A stretch of DNA of 17,248 nt. Source: SIG636 sp045592105 (lineage in GTDB: Bacteria > Bacillota > Clostridia > Oscillospirales > CAG-382). Below are positions 1 to 8,200 of the stretch, in pieces. Each line of letters starts with the position of its first letter. Within the stretch, counting starts at the first letter, position 1. Under the pieces are notes generated by a model. It was not told where the DNA came from. It saw only the letters and a program-made list of their open reading frames with translations, and did no database searches. The translations under genes were made by a program, and so were the position numbers. The stretch is from the NCBI GenBank assembly GCA_045592105.1, contig JAZNUB010000074.1:1-17248 (forward strand), read 5' to 3'.

Positions 1-233
1 CAGCCGCTGCCCTTGACAGACATTCAATTTTCTGTTAATACTATAATTAAGAGGTGGTGTCAATGCCACCACCCCAGAAATAATATTCTGCCCTATTTTA
101 CGCCACCGATTGGAGTTTACACAAAATTTGGGATATACCCCGAACATTTTACCAATGGTAAGACGTTCGGGCTTTAATGCTCTTGCTATGGGCAATAAAA
201 GTATTGTACGTTATCTGTTCTACAAATTGGAAT
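1..233. other. Unassigned structured left edge, no confident gene
   Basis: I recognise no gene here. Visible structure: a hairpin with arms GGTGGTG (53-59) and CACCACC (67-73); a larger hairpin at 139-171 with arms CCCGAAC/GTTCGGG, a 3x3 internal loop, then TTACC/GGTAA; and promoter-like elements on both strands, with TTGACA at 13-18 (+) and 58-63 (-) sharing the same TTAATA/TATTAA at 35-40. An SD-like GAGGTG at 51-56 precedes a seven-codon frame at 63-83 that reads MPPPQK then stop. A minus frame is open from about 210 to the window edge (70 codons) and could be the start of a gene lying further left. The sequence is AT-rich like the neighbouring hydrolase gene. The hairpin at 139-171 lies just past the hydrolase stop codon but has no T-run on that strand. 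Confidence 0.3.
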
Positions 234-1295
234 TTATCTTGTTCTTTCTATTTCTGCAATTTGGTGAACAATCTCAGAAAACCCTTCTGAATCAGATTCT
301 AATAATCCGTGTGTCATATCTTCCATTATAAACATCTGTTTATACGGTGCATTTACTTCTTCAAAATACTCTTGTGCCAATTTGTAATTCGTTTGATAAT
401 CTTTATCCCCGTTTATATTATAAAAAGGTACTTGATATTCAACTTTATCCTTAAGTGAAAAACTTGCAAATTCAGCAGAAGAATAAAAATCCAAATAGGT
501 ACTCATATCTGTGTTTAGAAATTGAATCCAATCGCTAATGGAATAGTATGGATTAAAAATTATCGTTGAAATCAAATTGTAATCCACACCCTTTGCCATC
601 ATGTCATAGCCGTACTTTTGCATAATCTTGTTTTTGAGAGAAAAATGTTCTACCGTCGCATTATCAGGTGTCAACTGGTCTACCAAATTCAGCATTTCCT
701 CATCATTTTGTGCCCATATATAGGCTTCTTGTTTGAATGCTTCTTCATTCTCCAAACAATCTACAAGTTGCCCTGCTCCAATAAAACATTCATAATACAT
801 TGGATATTCGAGCACCAAATTGGCTCCATATATACTTCCCCAAGAATGTCCTAATATGGTCAATTTATCCTTTGATAGATAATCCAATACATATTCTGTA
901 ACTTCTTTCCCATCAGTTAAAAACAAATCCTTTGTCAACGCAACATCATTCTGCTCTATGTTATAACTTTTTCCACAATTACGCTGGTCCCAAGTAACTA
1001 TCGTATATACATCTGCCCATTTTCTTGTAATCACATAATCCAAATGGCTTGTTGAAGACCCTGGTCCTCCGTGTAAATATAACAAGATTGGGTTATTTAT
1101 ATTCTCTCCATAAATACTAATCCACTGCTTTGTCCCGTTAACGTCAATATACATTGACTCATTGATACCACCTGAAGGAGTTTGACTATAGATTGCTTTT
1201 CCGATTGCTCTAACTAAAAAGAACACCATAAGCAATGAGAAAATCACTACTGCCATCCATTTAACAACTCTAAAAATTTTGCTTTTTTTCTTCAT
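234..1295 (-). CDS. Membrane-anchored alpha/beta hydrolase, proline iminopeptidase-like
   Basis: This 353-residue protein has a basic start and one membrane segment (about residues 13-30), so the catalytic domain is probably outside the membrane. The alpha/beta hydrolase fold is shown by the oxyanion motif HGGPGSS (75-81), DQR (103-105), the nucleophile elbow GHSWGS with Ser151, an acid in NGDKD (probably Asp299) and His329 in MTHG. HGGPG plus DQR is characteristic of the proline iminopeptidase (S33) group, which removes N-terminal residues from small peptides. The cap region (about 170-260) is not diagnostic, so an esterase or other hydrolase is possible. The start is ATG with GGTGAG just upstream. 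The gene is markedly more AT-rich than the genes to its right, with many ATA, AAA and TTT codons, which suggests acquisition. Confidence 0.8.
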   Translation of the reverse strand: MKKKSKIFRVVKWMAVVIFSLLMVFFLVRAIGKAIYSQTPSGGINESMYIDVNGTKQWISIYGENINNPILLYLHGGPGSSTSHLDYVITRKWADVYTIVTWDQRNCGKSYNIEQNDVALTKDLFLTDGKEVTEYVLDYLSKDKLTILGHSWGSIYGANLVLEYPMYYECFIGAGQLVDCLENEEAFKQEAYIWAQNDEEMLNLVDQLTPDNATVEHFSLKNKIMQKYGYDMMAKGVDYNLISTIIFNPYYSISDWIQFLNTDMSTYLDFYSSAEFASFSLKDKVEYQVPFYNINGDKDYQTNYKLAQEYFEEVNAPYKQMFIMEDMTHGLLESDSEGFSEIVHQIAEIERTR

Positions 1296-1328
1296 CTTCT
1301 CACCATCAAATTCTTATTTATCGACCTG

Positions 1329-1357
1329 ATTATATCACTTTTCTGAAAACTAATCAA
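1329..1357 (-). promoter_or_regulatory. Candidate sigma-A promoter for the hydrolase
   Basis: On the minus strand TTGATT (1357-1352) is followed after 17 nt by a perfect TATAAT (1334-1329). The predicted start of transcription is about 25 to 30 nt upstream of the hydrolase ATG. It lies downstream of the tRNA terminator, so the hydrolase is probably transcribed independently of the tRNA. Confidence 0.55.
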
Positions 1358-1403
1358 GCCGCAGGTATAGTGTGATGATATACTATTGCTTCCGCAATGA
1401 AAT

Positions 1404-1437
1404 AAAAAATCGACAGGTCAAAACCTGCCGATTTTTT
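1404..1437 (-). terminator. Rho-independent terminator of tRNA-Leu
   Basis: On the minus strand the arms ATCGGCAGGT and ACCTGTCGAT form a 10-bp stem (one G-T pair) with a four-base loop, followed by a run of T at 1409-1404. It starts directly after the CCA end of the tRNA. The plus strand also reads a T-run after the stem, so it could work in both directions. Confidence 0.85.
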
Positions 1438-1519
1438 GGTGCGGCTGATGGGACTTGAACCCATACGGTTGCCCACACGCCCCTCAAACGTGCGCGTCTG
1501 CCTGTTCCGCCACAGCCGC
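1437..1519 (-). tRNA. tRNA-Leu (anticodon GAG)
   Basis: The minus strand folds as a class II tRNA. The acceptor stem is GCGGCTG/CAGCCGC. The D arm contains GGCGGAACAGGCAGACG. The anticodon stem CACGT/GCGTG closes the loop TTGAGGG with anticodon GAG, reading CUC and CUU leucine codons. A short variable arm and the T arm (GGGTTCAAGTCCC) follow. Discriminator A is at 1440 and CCA is encoded at 1439-1437. The long variable region and the A discriminator fit leucine. Confidence 0.95.
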
Positions 1520-1550
1520 ATATCTTGCGTTCGCAACAGCGAACATTTAC

Positions 1551-1578
1551 ATTATACTTGTTTTTTCTTTTTTGTCAA
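1551..1578 (-). promoter_or_regulatory. Sigma-A promoter for tRNA-Leu
   Basis: On the minus strand TTGACA (1578-1573) and TATAAT (1556-1551) are both perfect and are separated by 16 nt of mostly A. The tRNA 5' end is about 32 nt beyond the -10 box. A small hairpin GTTCGC/GCGAAC (1529-1544) lies in the 5' leader that RNase P would remove. Confidence 0.85.
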
Positions 1579-1738
1579 TACCTTTTTTTAAAAAATGTTT
1601 TATTAATTTTTTGCTCTTTGTTTAGGTGCCGCAACCTTCCGTTTCTATTGTATATTTAGAGGGGGCATTTGTGCAAAATTAACAAAAAATGGGGTGCTAA
1701 TTTCTACGCCCGATACTTAAATGTTGCTTTGCGTTTGC

Positions 1739-1767
1739 TTGACAAAAACGGGCCTTTTCTGTATAAT
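1739..1767 (+). promoter_or_regulatory. Consensus sigma-A promoter for the amidase gene
   Basis: TTGACA (1739-1744), a 17-nt spacer and TATAAT (1762-1767) match the housekeeping consensus exactly. Transcription should begin near 1774, which gives a leader of about 75 nt. That leader contains a small CTTTTGT/ACAAAAG hairpin (1796-1813) and the SD at 1833-1840. The promoter also rules out the longer reading frame that begins upstream of it. Confidence 0.85.
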
Positions 1768-1848
1768 GCTAATGTAAATAGAATAATATGCGTATCTTTT
1801 GTGCATACAAAAGGGCTGCTATTATCAATAATAAAGGAGGAATTAGCT

Positions 1849-4032
1849 ATGTCCAAAAAAATTATCGCCGTAGTGCTTACGCTGGTAATGCTTGCTTCTG
1901 TATTTGCAGTATTCACGCTTTCCGGCTCTGCAAGCACCAACATTTGGCTTTATCAGGTTGACAAAACAACTTCTGTAAGCAGCCAAAGGCAAAAAATTGC
2001 CATTACCAGAAAAAAGGCCTATACGGTTGCTTATTCCGGCACTTCTGCAGGCTCTTATGCAGACGATGCTGTTCGTCTTACTGACGGTAACGCAGGCGTT
2101 GGTACTTCTTACCAGTCCTCTTTCAACGGCAGCGGTACTACCACTATAACCGTTGACGTTGGCAGTGAGATTATCGGTTTTACCGATTTTTACGTTCGTT
2201 TCCTTTATGACGGCACATACGGCTTTACACTTCCTACAAGCGTTAAGTTTTACGTTTCTTCTGACAATGTGGCTTACAATTACGCAGGTGAGGGTGAGCT
2301 TACCACAGCTCCCGCAGAAGATACTAATTATTCCGTAGGCTTCACAAAGGATCGCGGCTGTGCTGCGCGCTACATCAGATTTGAAATAGCTCACAGCGGT
2401 ACGGTAGCTGTTTCTGAAGTTTCTGCTTACATTTGGGCGGACGTTGTTACTATTGAAGATACCGGCAAGGAAGACAACCAGGGCGTTGTATACACCGCTA
2501 ACGTTGCAGCAGGTACGGCTTACGTAACAAACTACACCAATTCTTATTACACAACCGAAACTGTTCAAGGCGTTGGTATAACTCCTTGTACTGCATCCGG
2601 TAACGTGGACAATACCTCTTGGGTTATCGGTAAGGGCAGTGAAACTGAGGTTACCGTTAAGGCAGACTTCGTTTCCGCTTCTCGTACCAATCGCCCCGGT
2701 GAGGTTGTTTGGGATAAGAGATACGTTGTTATCCATAATACAGGTAACTATGGTGTGGGTGCAAACGCTTATGCAAACCATAGATATCAAACCTCGAACT
2801 CTGCTTGCGAATATTCCTCTTGGCATTACACCGTTGGTGCAGACGGTATTTATCAGGGCCTTCCCGATAATGAGGTTGGCTGGCACGCAAGCGGCGGGCA
2901 CTACAGCCTTGGTAACTACAACGGCATAGGTATGGAAATATGCGTTGACGGTTTCCCCGGAAACTACAACAGCACCGCATGGACAAACTTCCTTAACAAT
3001 ACCTTCTATTTGAACTGCCGTCGTGCTGCTATGCTTACAGCAGAGCTTTGCATTAGATGGAATCTTGATCCCGGTGATTGTACTCTTGGTACTGCTGTTC
3101 GTCAGCACTTTGACACCGTTCAGTCCGGCGGTTACCAGAAGAACTGCCCCGAGCAGATGAGATACTGCAGAGCTGCCGGCACTTACACCCGTGATACCGG
3201 TGACCTTTGGGTTTACTTCAAGAACAAGGTTCAGGAATACTACAAGATGCTTAAGGGCGGCGGTTCTACTACCGTTACTAAGGAAGTTGCAAACCCCGTT
3301 ACCAACGTTGAAATTCCGCAGTACGTTTACGTTAGCGGCTCCAACGCATACTGCAAGGTAACAGGCGTTGCTTCCTCCGCTTTTAAGGACAAGTCTAACC
3401 TCGTTTCCGTATATCTCCCCAACACCATTTCTTGGGGTACTCTTTCCAACGCATTTGATGCAAGCGGAAACCTTGCAAACATCAACGTATCTCCTACTAA
3501 CACATTCATTTATTCCAATGGTGGCGTTCTTTACTCCTGCGCTGATAACAGCGTTATCGCTTCCCCCGCTAAGAACAGCGGTGCAGGCAACGCTAAGGCA
3601 GACCCTGTTGTATACGCTATCCCCAACTTCACGCTTGACGCTCCTTATGAAGGCAACTTTGAGGCAGACGTAAATAATCAGCGCTTTAGTGGCTTGGCAA
3701 AGGGTATCTCCGCTAAGGACCTCACCTCTATGTTCGTTGATGAAGTTTCAGTATACAACGCTGCAGGCGAAGCTATGGCAGACATCGATATAGTTGGTAC
3801 AGGCTGCTATATGAAGTCTGAAGACGGCTACGATACTTGCGTTATAGTTATCAAGGGTGACATTGACGGTACCGGCGTTATCAACGCTACGGACTACGTT
3901 TCCATTTGCAGCTTCCTTAAGGGCGAAACACAGCTTACCGGCGCTTATTATGATGCTGCATCCGTATCCGGCTCCGGCGCAGTTTCTTCCGCAGACTGTA
4001 TTGTAATGCGGAACATGATTAAAAACAGCTAA
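1849..4032 (+). CDS. Secreted multidomain N-acetylmuramoyl-L-alanine amidase with C-terminal dockerin
   Basis: This 727-residue exported protein should cleave the lactyl amide between MurNAc and the stem peptide. Start: AAAGGAGG (1833-1840) is 8 nt before the ATG, and a perfect promoter lies upstream. In order: signal peptide (1 to about 28); a discoidin/F5-F8C-like beta domain (about 55-197); a zinc Amidase_2 domain (about 280-445) with His296 (HNTGN), His420 (QHFDT) and Cys433 (NCP) as the expected metal ligands and SWHYTVG at 324-330; a BspA-type leucine-rich segment (about 490-590); a beta-rich module (about 600-668); and a dockerin (671-727). Dockerin loop 1 (DIDGTGVINATD) is good. Loop 2 (SVSGSGAVSSAD) has lost three acidic ligands. 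It may share a transcript with the cohesin-like gene 68 nt downstream. The dockerin implies assembly onto a cohesin partner. Confidence 0.9.
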   Translation: MSKKIIAVVLTLVMLASVFAVFTLSGSASTNIWLYQVDKTTSVSSQRQKIAITRKKAYTVAYSGTSAGSYADDAVRLTDGNAGVGTSYQSSFNGSGTTTITVDVGSEIIGFTDFYVRFLYDGTYGFTLPTSVKFYVSSDNVAYNYAGEGELTTAPAEDTNYSVGFTKDRGCAARYIRFEIAHSGTVAVSEVSAYIWADVVTIEDTGKEDNQGVVYTANVAAGTAYVTNYTNSYYTTETVQGVGITPCTASGNVDNTSWVIGKGSETEVTVKADFVSASRTNRPGEVVWDKRYVVIHNTGNYGVGANAYANHRYQTSNSACEYSSWHYTVGADGIYQGLPDNEVGWHASGGHYSLGNYNGIGMEICVDGFPGNYNSTAWTNFLNNTFYLNCRRAAMLTAELCIRWNLDPGDCTLGTAVRQHFDTVQSGGYQKNCPEQMRYCRAAGTYTRDTGDLWVYFKNKVQEYYKMLKGGGSTTVTKEVANPVTNVEIPQYVYVSGSNAYCKVTGVASSAFKDKSNLVSVYLPNTISWGTLSNAFDASGNLANINVSPTNTFIYSNGGVLYSCADNSVIASPAKNSGAGNAKADPVVYAIPNFTLDAPYEGNFEADVNNQRFSGLAKGISAKDLTSMFVDEVSVYNAAGEAMADIDIVGTGCYMKSEDGYDTCVIVIKGDIDGTGVINATDYVSICSFLKGETQLTGAYYDAASVSGSGAVSSADCIVMRNMIKNS

Positions 4033-4064
4033 TTAGCTTTTTCACCGCATGAAAGGGGGCAGGG

Positions 4065-4083
4065 GCTCGTTAGTATAACGAGC
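4065..4083 (+). promoter_or_regulatory. Small leader hairpin between G-rich tract and cohesin-like gene
   Basis: A perfect 8-bp stem, GCTCGTTA and TAACGAGC with loop GTA, follows a purine-rich GAAAGGGGGCAGGGG tract (4051-4065). It ends 17 nt before the ATG at 4101. There is no T-run, so it is not an obvious terminator. The region right before the ATG lacks a normal SD, so the hairpin may affect translation of the downstream gene. That role is inference. Confidence 0.4.
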
Positions 4084-4100
4084 ATCCACCGATTATTTTA

Positions 4101-5069
4101 ATGACAAAACGTATTATTTCGGCATTATTATGTATTATCGTAATCAGCTTGGCGTTTGCCGTTCCCGCGTTTGCTGTAAGCGGGAATGATTTTGGAACAA
4201 AAATTGCTGATATCAAGCTGTATGCAGACGAGCAGGTTAAGATAGGTACAGAGTTTGAAGTTACCGTTTATATCGAGAATATTACGGCTGACAGCGGTAT
4301 TCTTTCTAACGACTTGCCTTTGTATTACGATAAGGAAAAGATTTCCATCGTTTCAGTAGAAGCAATCTTCCCGCAGGCTTGGGGCGGCTTTGGCGATTTT
4401 TTAGGGCAAACCGTTCCAACCGAGTATCCGTATTATCTTCGCTCTGTGCCGGACACTTCCGATGTAATGACTAATCCTGTATATAGGATTACCAAGAGCA
4501 AAGAGATAGGCTATAAGGTTAAATTCAAGGCTAACAAGCTTGGTAATGCATTTGTTAGCGTTGAGGCGGATTCTGCAGGGCAGTATCCTATAATGCTTGT
4601 TTCGATAGTTGGTAACGATATCAACAATTACGGTGCAAACGGTATGAAGATAACCGTTGCCATCGTTGATGAGCTTGGCGGCGATATATCCGAGGATATA
4701 AGCGACGTTAGCGACGTTAGCGATGTTAGCGACGTTAGCGATGTTAGCGATGTTAGCGATGTTATAAGCACCGAAGAAAGCGAGGATATCAGCAGTAACG
4801 ATAGCGCTGATACAACTACTTCTGTTGATACAGAGGTAAGCAGCGATACGTCTGCTGGCGATACTACCGCTGAAGAAAGCAAGGAAGAATCCGAGCTTGC
4901 AAGCAAAGAAAGCTCTGAAGCTCAAAGCAACGATACTTCCTCTGATGATGGTAACGATAAGGCTGATGACCCAAGCTCTATTTGGATATATATAGTTATA
5001 GCCATTATAGCTATAAGCGCAGTAATAGTGGGCGTGGTTATTTGGATGAATAAATCCAAGAAAGCCTAA
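4101..5069 (+). CDS. Membrane-anchored surface protein with cohesin-like domain and SDV-repeat stalk
   Basis: This 322-residue protein has a signal peptide ending near AFA (25). A beta-sandwich of about 150 residues (37-188) follows, with cohesin-like features: VKIGTEFEVTVYIENI near its start, LPLYYDKEKISIVSVE in the middle and GYKVKFKANKLGNAFVSVE near the end. These parallel the usual cohesin strand pattern (VGDTVTVPV, YDPNVLEVVSV, ITFKV). Next come seven SDV repeats (201-221) and a Ser/Asp/Glu/Thr-rich stalk to about 292. One membrane helix (about 294-315) and a basic tail KSKKA end the protein, so it is held by the membrane and not by a sortase motif; no LPXTG is present. It lies between two dockerin genes, which supports a scaffold role. 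A generic Ig-like surface domain is the main alternative. The ATG at 4101 has no close SD. Confidence 0.65.
   Translation: MTKRIISALLCIIVISLAFAVPAFAVSGNDFGTKIADIKLYADEQVKIGTEFEVTVYIENITADSGILSNDLPLYYDKEKISIVSVEAIFPQAWGGFGDFLGQTVPTEYPYYLRSVPDTSDVMTNPVYRITKSKEIGYKVKFKANKLGNAFVSVEADSAGQYPIMLVSIVGNDINNYGANGMKITVAIVDELGGDISEDISDVSDVSDVSDVSDVSDVSDVISTEESEDISSNDSADTTTSVDTEVSSDTSAGDTTAEESKEESELASKESSEAQSNDTSSDDGNDKADDPSSIWIYIVIAIIAISAVIVGVVIWMNKSKKA
4701..4763 (+). repeat. Seven tandem 9-bp repeats encoding Ser-Asp-Val
   Basis: Seven uninterrupted units of AGCGAYGTT (Y is C in units 1, 2 and 4 and T in the others) encode (SDV)7 in frame. Unit length is a multiple of three, so gain or loss of copies would keep the frame and only change stalk length. 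The repeat starts the low-complexity acidic linker of the cohesin-like protein. Confidence 0.95.
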
Positions 5070-5100
5070 TCAGTTATAATGATGATTGTATAGCAAAGCG

Positions 5101-5146
5101 AAAGCGCTTTATAGTCCCTTTTGGGATTATAAAGTGCTTTTTGTTT
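5101..5146 (+). terminator. Rho-independent terminator after the cohesin-like gene
   Basis: An 18-bp stem with left arm AAAGCGCTTTATAGTCCC and right arm GGGATTATAAAGTGCTTT (two G-T pairs) closes a TTTT loop and runs into TTTTTGTTT. It lies 31 nt after the stop codon. It should end the amidase/cohesin-like transcript and separate it from the next gene. Confidence 0.9.
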
Positions 5147-5291
5147 GTGGAGTATAAAAAGGCGTTCGTTATTTTTAGCAAATTTTGTTTGTCTAACTTC
5201 TTTTTAATGTTTAAGTTGTACAATCTCCGATGAAAGGTGATTATTTATCGCCAAGGAGAATTAATAACGAAAACTGAAAGGGGTATATCAA

Positions 5292-8200
5292 ATGAATAGT
5301 GCTAAACGCATTATAGGCATACTTTTATGCCTGGCTTTTATGGTTTCTATGCTTTCGGGCGTGGTATCCGTATCGGCTATTGACCTATCAAATATGTATC
5401 GCTTAGTTATCAGCGGTGCTTATGTAAAGGGCGTGCCCTCGGAAACAACGGTAGCAGATCTTATGGCGTCGCTTCATTCTTCTGCTACAATCAAAAATTC
5501 GGAAGGTACTCTTCTTTCCAAAACCGATACCGCTTATGTATGCTCAGGCTATACTCTGTGCTACCCAACGGTTGAGTATACGATAGTTGTATCAGGTGAC
5601 ATTGATAGTGACGGTGCTGTTAAAACAAACGATTATGCGGCACTTAAGCTTTCGTTTAAGGGCATCCCTTTAAACGAGCTTGCTACTGCGGCGGCAGACG
5701 TTAATATGGATGATATCGTTAATACGTCCGATTATATTTTGCTTGGCCGTCATATTAAATCGCAGTATGATATTAACGATTCGTTGCATTTAACCGATGA
5801 TGAGAAGGCAAATATTGTTCCTGCGGCACCCGTTGTTGGCGATTTTGCAAACAGCGGCACAATACACTTTAACGGCTCTAAGGTAACCGTAACAGGCACG
5901 GGCGTTGAGGTTGTTGACAATTATGCGTACGTAACCGCATCGGGCGAATATACGGTAACGGGTACTTCATCAAACGCATATATCCGTGTAAACGCGCCTA
6001 CCGAAGCTAAGGTTAAGCTAACGCTTTCCGGCACTTCTGTAAACAACAGCGCAGGCCCCGCAATATACTTTGAACAATGCAAGAAGGCGTACGTTGTTTT
6101 GGCAGACGGTACAACCAACACGCTAACCGATGGAACAACAACAACGCTTTCAGACAAGGGCGCTTTGTTTGCCAACGATACGCTTGAAATAAGCGGCGGC
6201 GGTACGCTAAAGGTTACGGGTAACAGACAGCACGCTATCAGCAGTGATGACGATATAATAATCGAAAGCGGTACCGTTGTTGTAACCAACGCGGTTAAGG
6301 ATGCATTCCACGCTAACGACGATATCACCGTAAAGGGCGGTACAGTAACGGTACAAAACGCTGGCTCGGATGCTTTGGAAAGCGAAGCAACGGTTAATAT
6401 AGCAGGCGGTACTTTGAACCTAACCTGTCCTGCGGGCAACGCATTAAAGGCAGCCACCGCGTATTCGGGTACGGGCGGCACTATCAACGTTTACAGCTCT
6501 GACAACGGCGTTAAGGGCGATAGCTCTGTTAATATATCCGGTGGTGACTATAATATCGTTTGCGCCAACAACGCTGTAAAGAGCGATTTGCTTGTTGATG
6601 TTTCCGGCGGTACGTTTAAGATCAACAGCTCTGCTGACGGTATTAAGTCCTATTCATTGGATACAACCGTAACAAGTGAAACTCGCGCAAGCTTTGCATA
6701 TACCGCGCTTAACGGCAGCGTTGCCACAAGCGGCTGTTATGTATGGACAACGGGCACAATCTCCAACACCGCAACGTATTGGAACGTTGTTGTAGCAGAA
6801 AGCAACGGCGCGGGCGGATATATAGCAACGCAAGTGCTAAGCAGCGGTACGGCTAAAACCGTTAGCGTACCCAGCGGCGGCATACTTGTTATGGCGCATC
6901 AGGATAACGCAAGCTACTCCTCCTGCTGTCTTATCCAAGTTGGCGATATCATTTCCTATAACACTTCCACAAGCACGGTTACAGTTGCTACAGGCACAAA
7001 CTACCTTGGCAACGTTAATATAACGGGTGGTAACTTCCACATAACCTGTGCAAACGATGCTATCCAAGCCGGTGAGGATTTGGTAATTAATAATACCGAT
7101 AGTAAGCGCGTAACCAGCTCCGGTATAGCAACAAGCGGTAGCTATAACTTCTATATCGTTTCCGCAGGCGGCTACAGCACAAGCGTTGACAGCACGCTTG
7201 GCAGCTACAAGGCGATTAAAGCAGACGATACGGTTAGAATAACCAACGGCGCTATATACGCCTCCACCCCTGAAGACACTATAAGCTGTGACGATACTAT
7301 CGTAATAGGCGGCGGTGCAATAACGGTAGCTTCGGGCAGGGACGGTATTGCGGCGGCAAACGCACTTAATATCACAGGCGGTAGCATAAATATAACCACA
7401 AAGGGCGGTTACTCCACAACGCTTTCAAGCAGCGATACCAATTCCTACAAGGGCTTAAAGGGCACAGGCTCTATCAACATTTCGGGTGGTACCTTTACTA
7501 TCAGCACTCCGGACGATGCCGTTCATTCCAATGGCGCTTGCACTGTATCCGGCGGTACGTTCACTATTTACACGGGTGACGATGCTTTCCATTCCGATAC
7601 AACGATGACCGTTTCGGGCGGTACGATAGACGTTAAGGCTTGCTACGAGGGTATTGAAGGCCTTAACATAAACATCACAGGTGGCAAAACCATTATCCAA
7701 TCCAGCGATGACGGCGTAAACGCCGCAGGCGGTGCAGACGGTAGCGGCATGGGCGGTATGAGACCGGGCATGGGCGGTAGCATGAGTAGCAATACGTCCC
7801 AGTATTCGCTTAACATCAGCGGTGCTAACACCTTCCTTTGGATGAACACAAGGGGCGACGGCTTAGATTCCAACGGCTCGCTAACGGTAAGCGGCGGTAC
7901 GGTTATAGTACAGCAAAGCGGCGGCGGTAACTCCGGCCTTGATGCCGATGGCACAAGGGCAATAAAGGGCGGCTTGGTAATTATAGTAGACGGCGGCGAT
8001 ATGGTAGAGCTTCCCAGCGCTTCCACACAGCCCGTAATCTCCTACAAGATGTCCTCAAGCGTTGCGGCAAACACCTTGCTTAATGTTCAGGATTCAAGCG
8101 GAAACACAATATTCACATATAAATCCACCGTATCTTATAGGCATATTACTGTTTCTTCTCCTTCGTTCAAAACCGGTTCAACCTACAAGATATACACGGG

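Noticed and set aside
1..7. CAGCCGC at the window start matching the tRNA-Leu acceptor stem, as a possible attachment repeat
   Set aside because: Only seven bases match, in the wrong part of the tRNA, and the match does not extend. It is chance.
1669..1848. 60-residue N-terminal extension of the amidase frame
   Set aside because: It overlaps a perfect sigma-A promoter (1739-1767). The ATG at 1849 has an ideal SD and begins a typical signal peptide.
1843..3108. 421-codon open frame antisense to the amidase gene
   Set aside because: It has no recognisable motif or SD and is low-complexity in Val, Cys and Asn. It is a codon-usage shadow of the plus-strand gene, whose domains are clear.
4401..4925. 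Antisense frames over the SDV repeat region
   Set aside because: The frames simply mirror the repeats (for example repeated NIA or LTS) and have no independent support.
5221..5291. Possible riboswitch in the leader of the beta-helix gene
   Set aside because: It has purine-rich tracts and only four-base pairings, and no conserved riboswitch core I recognise.
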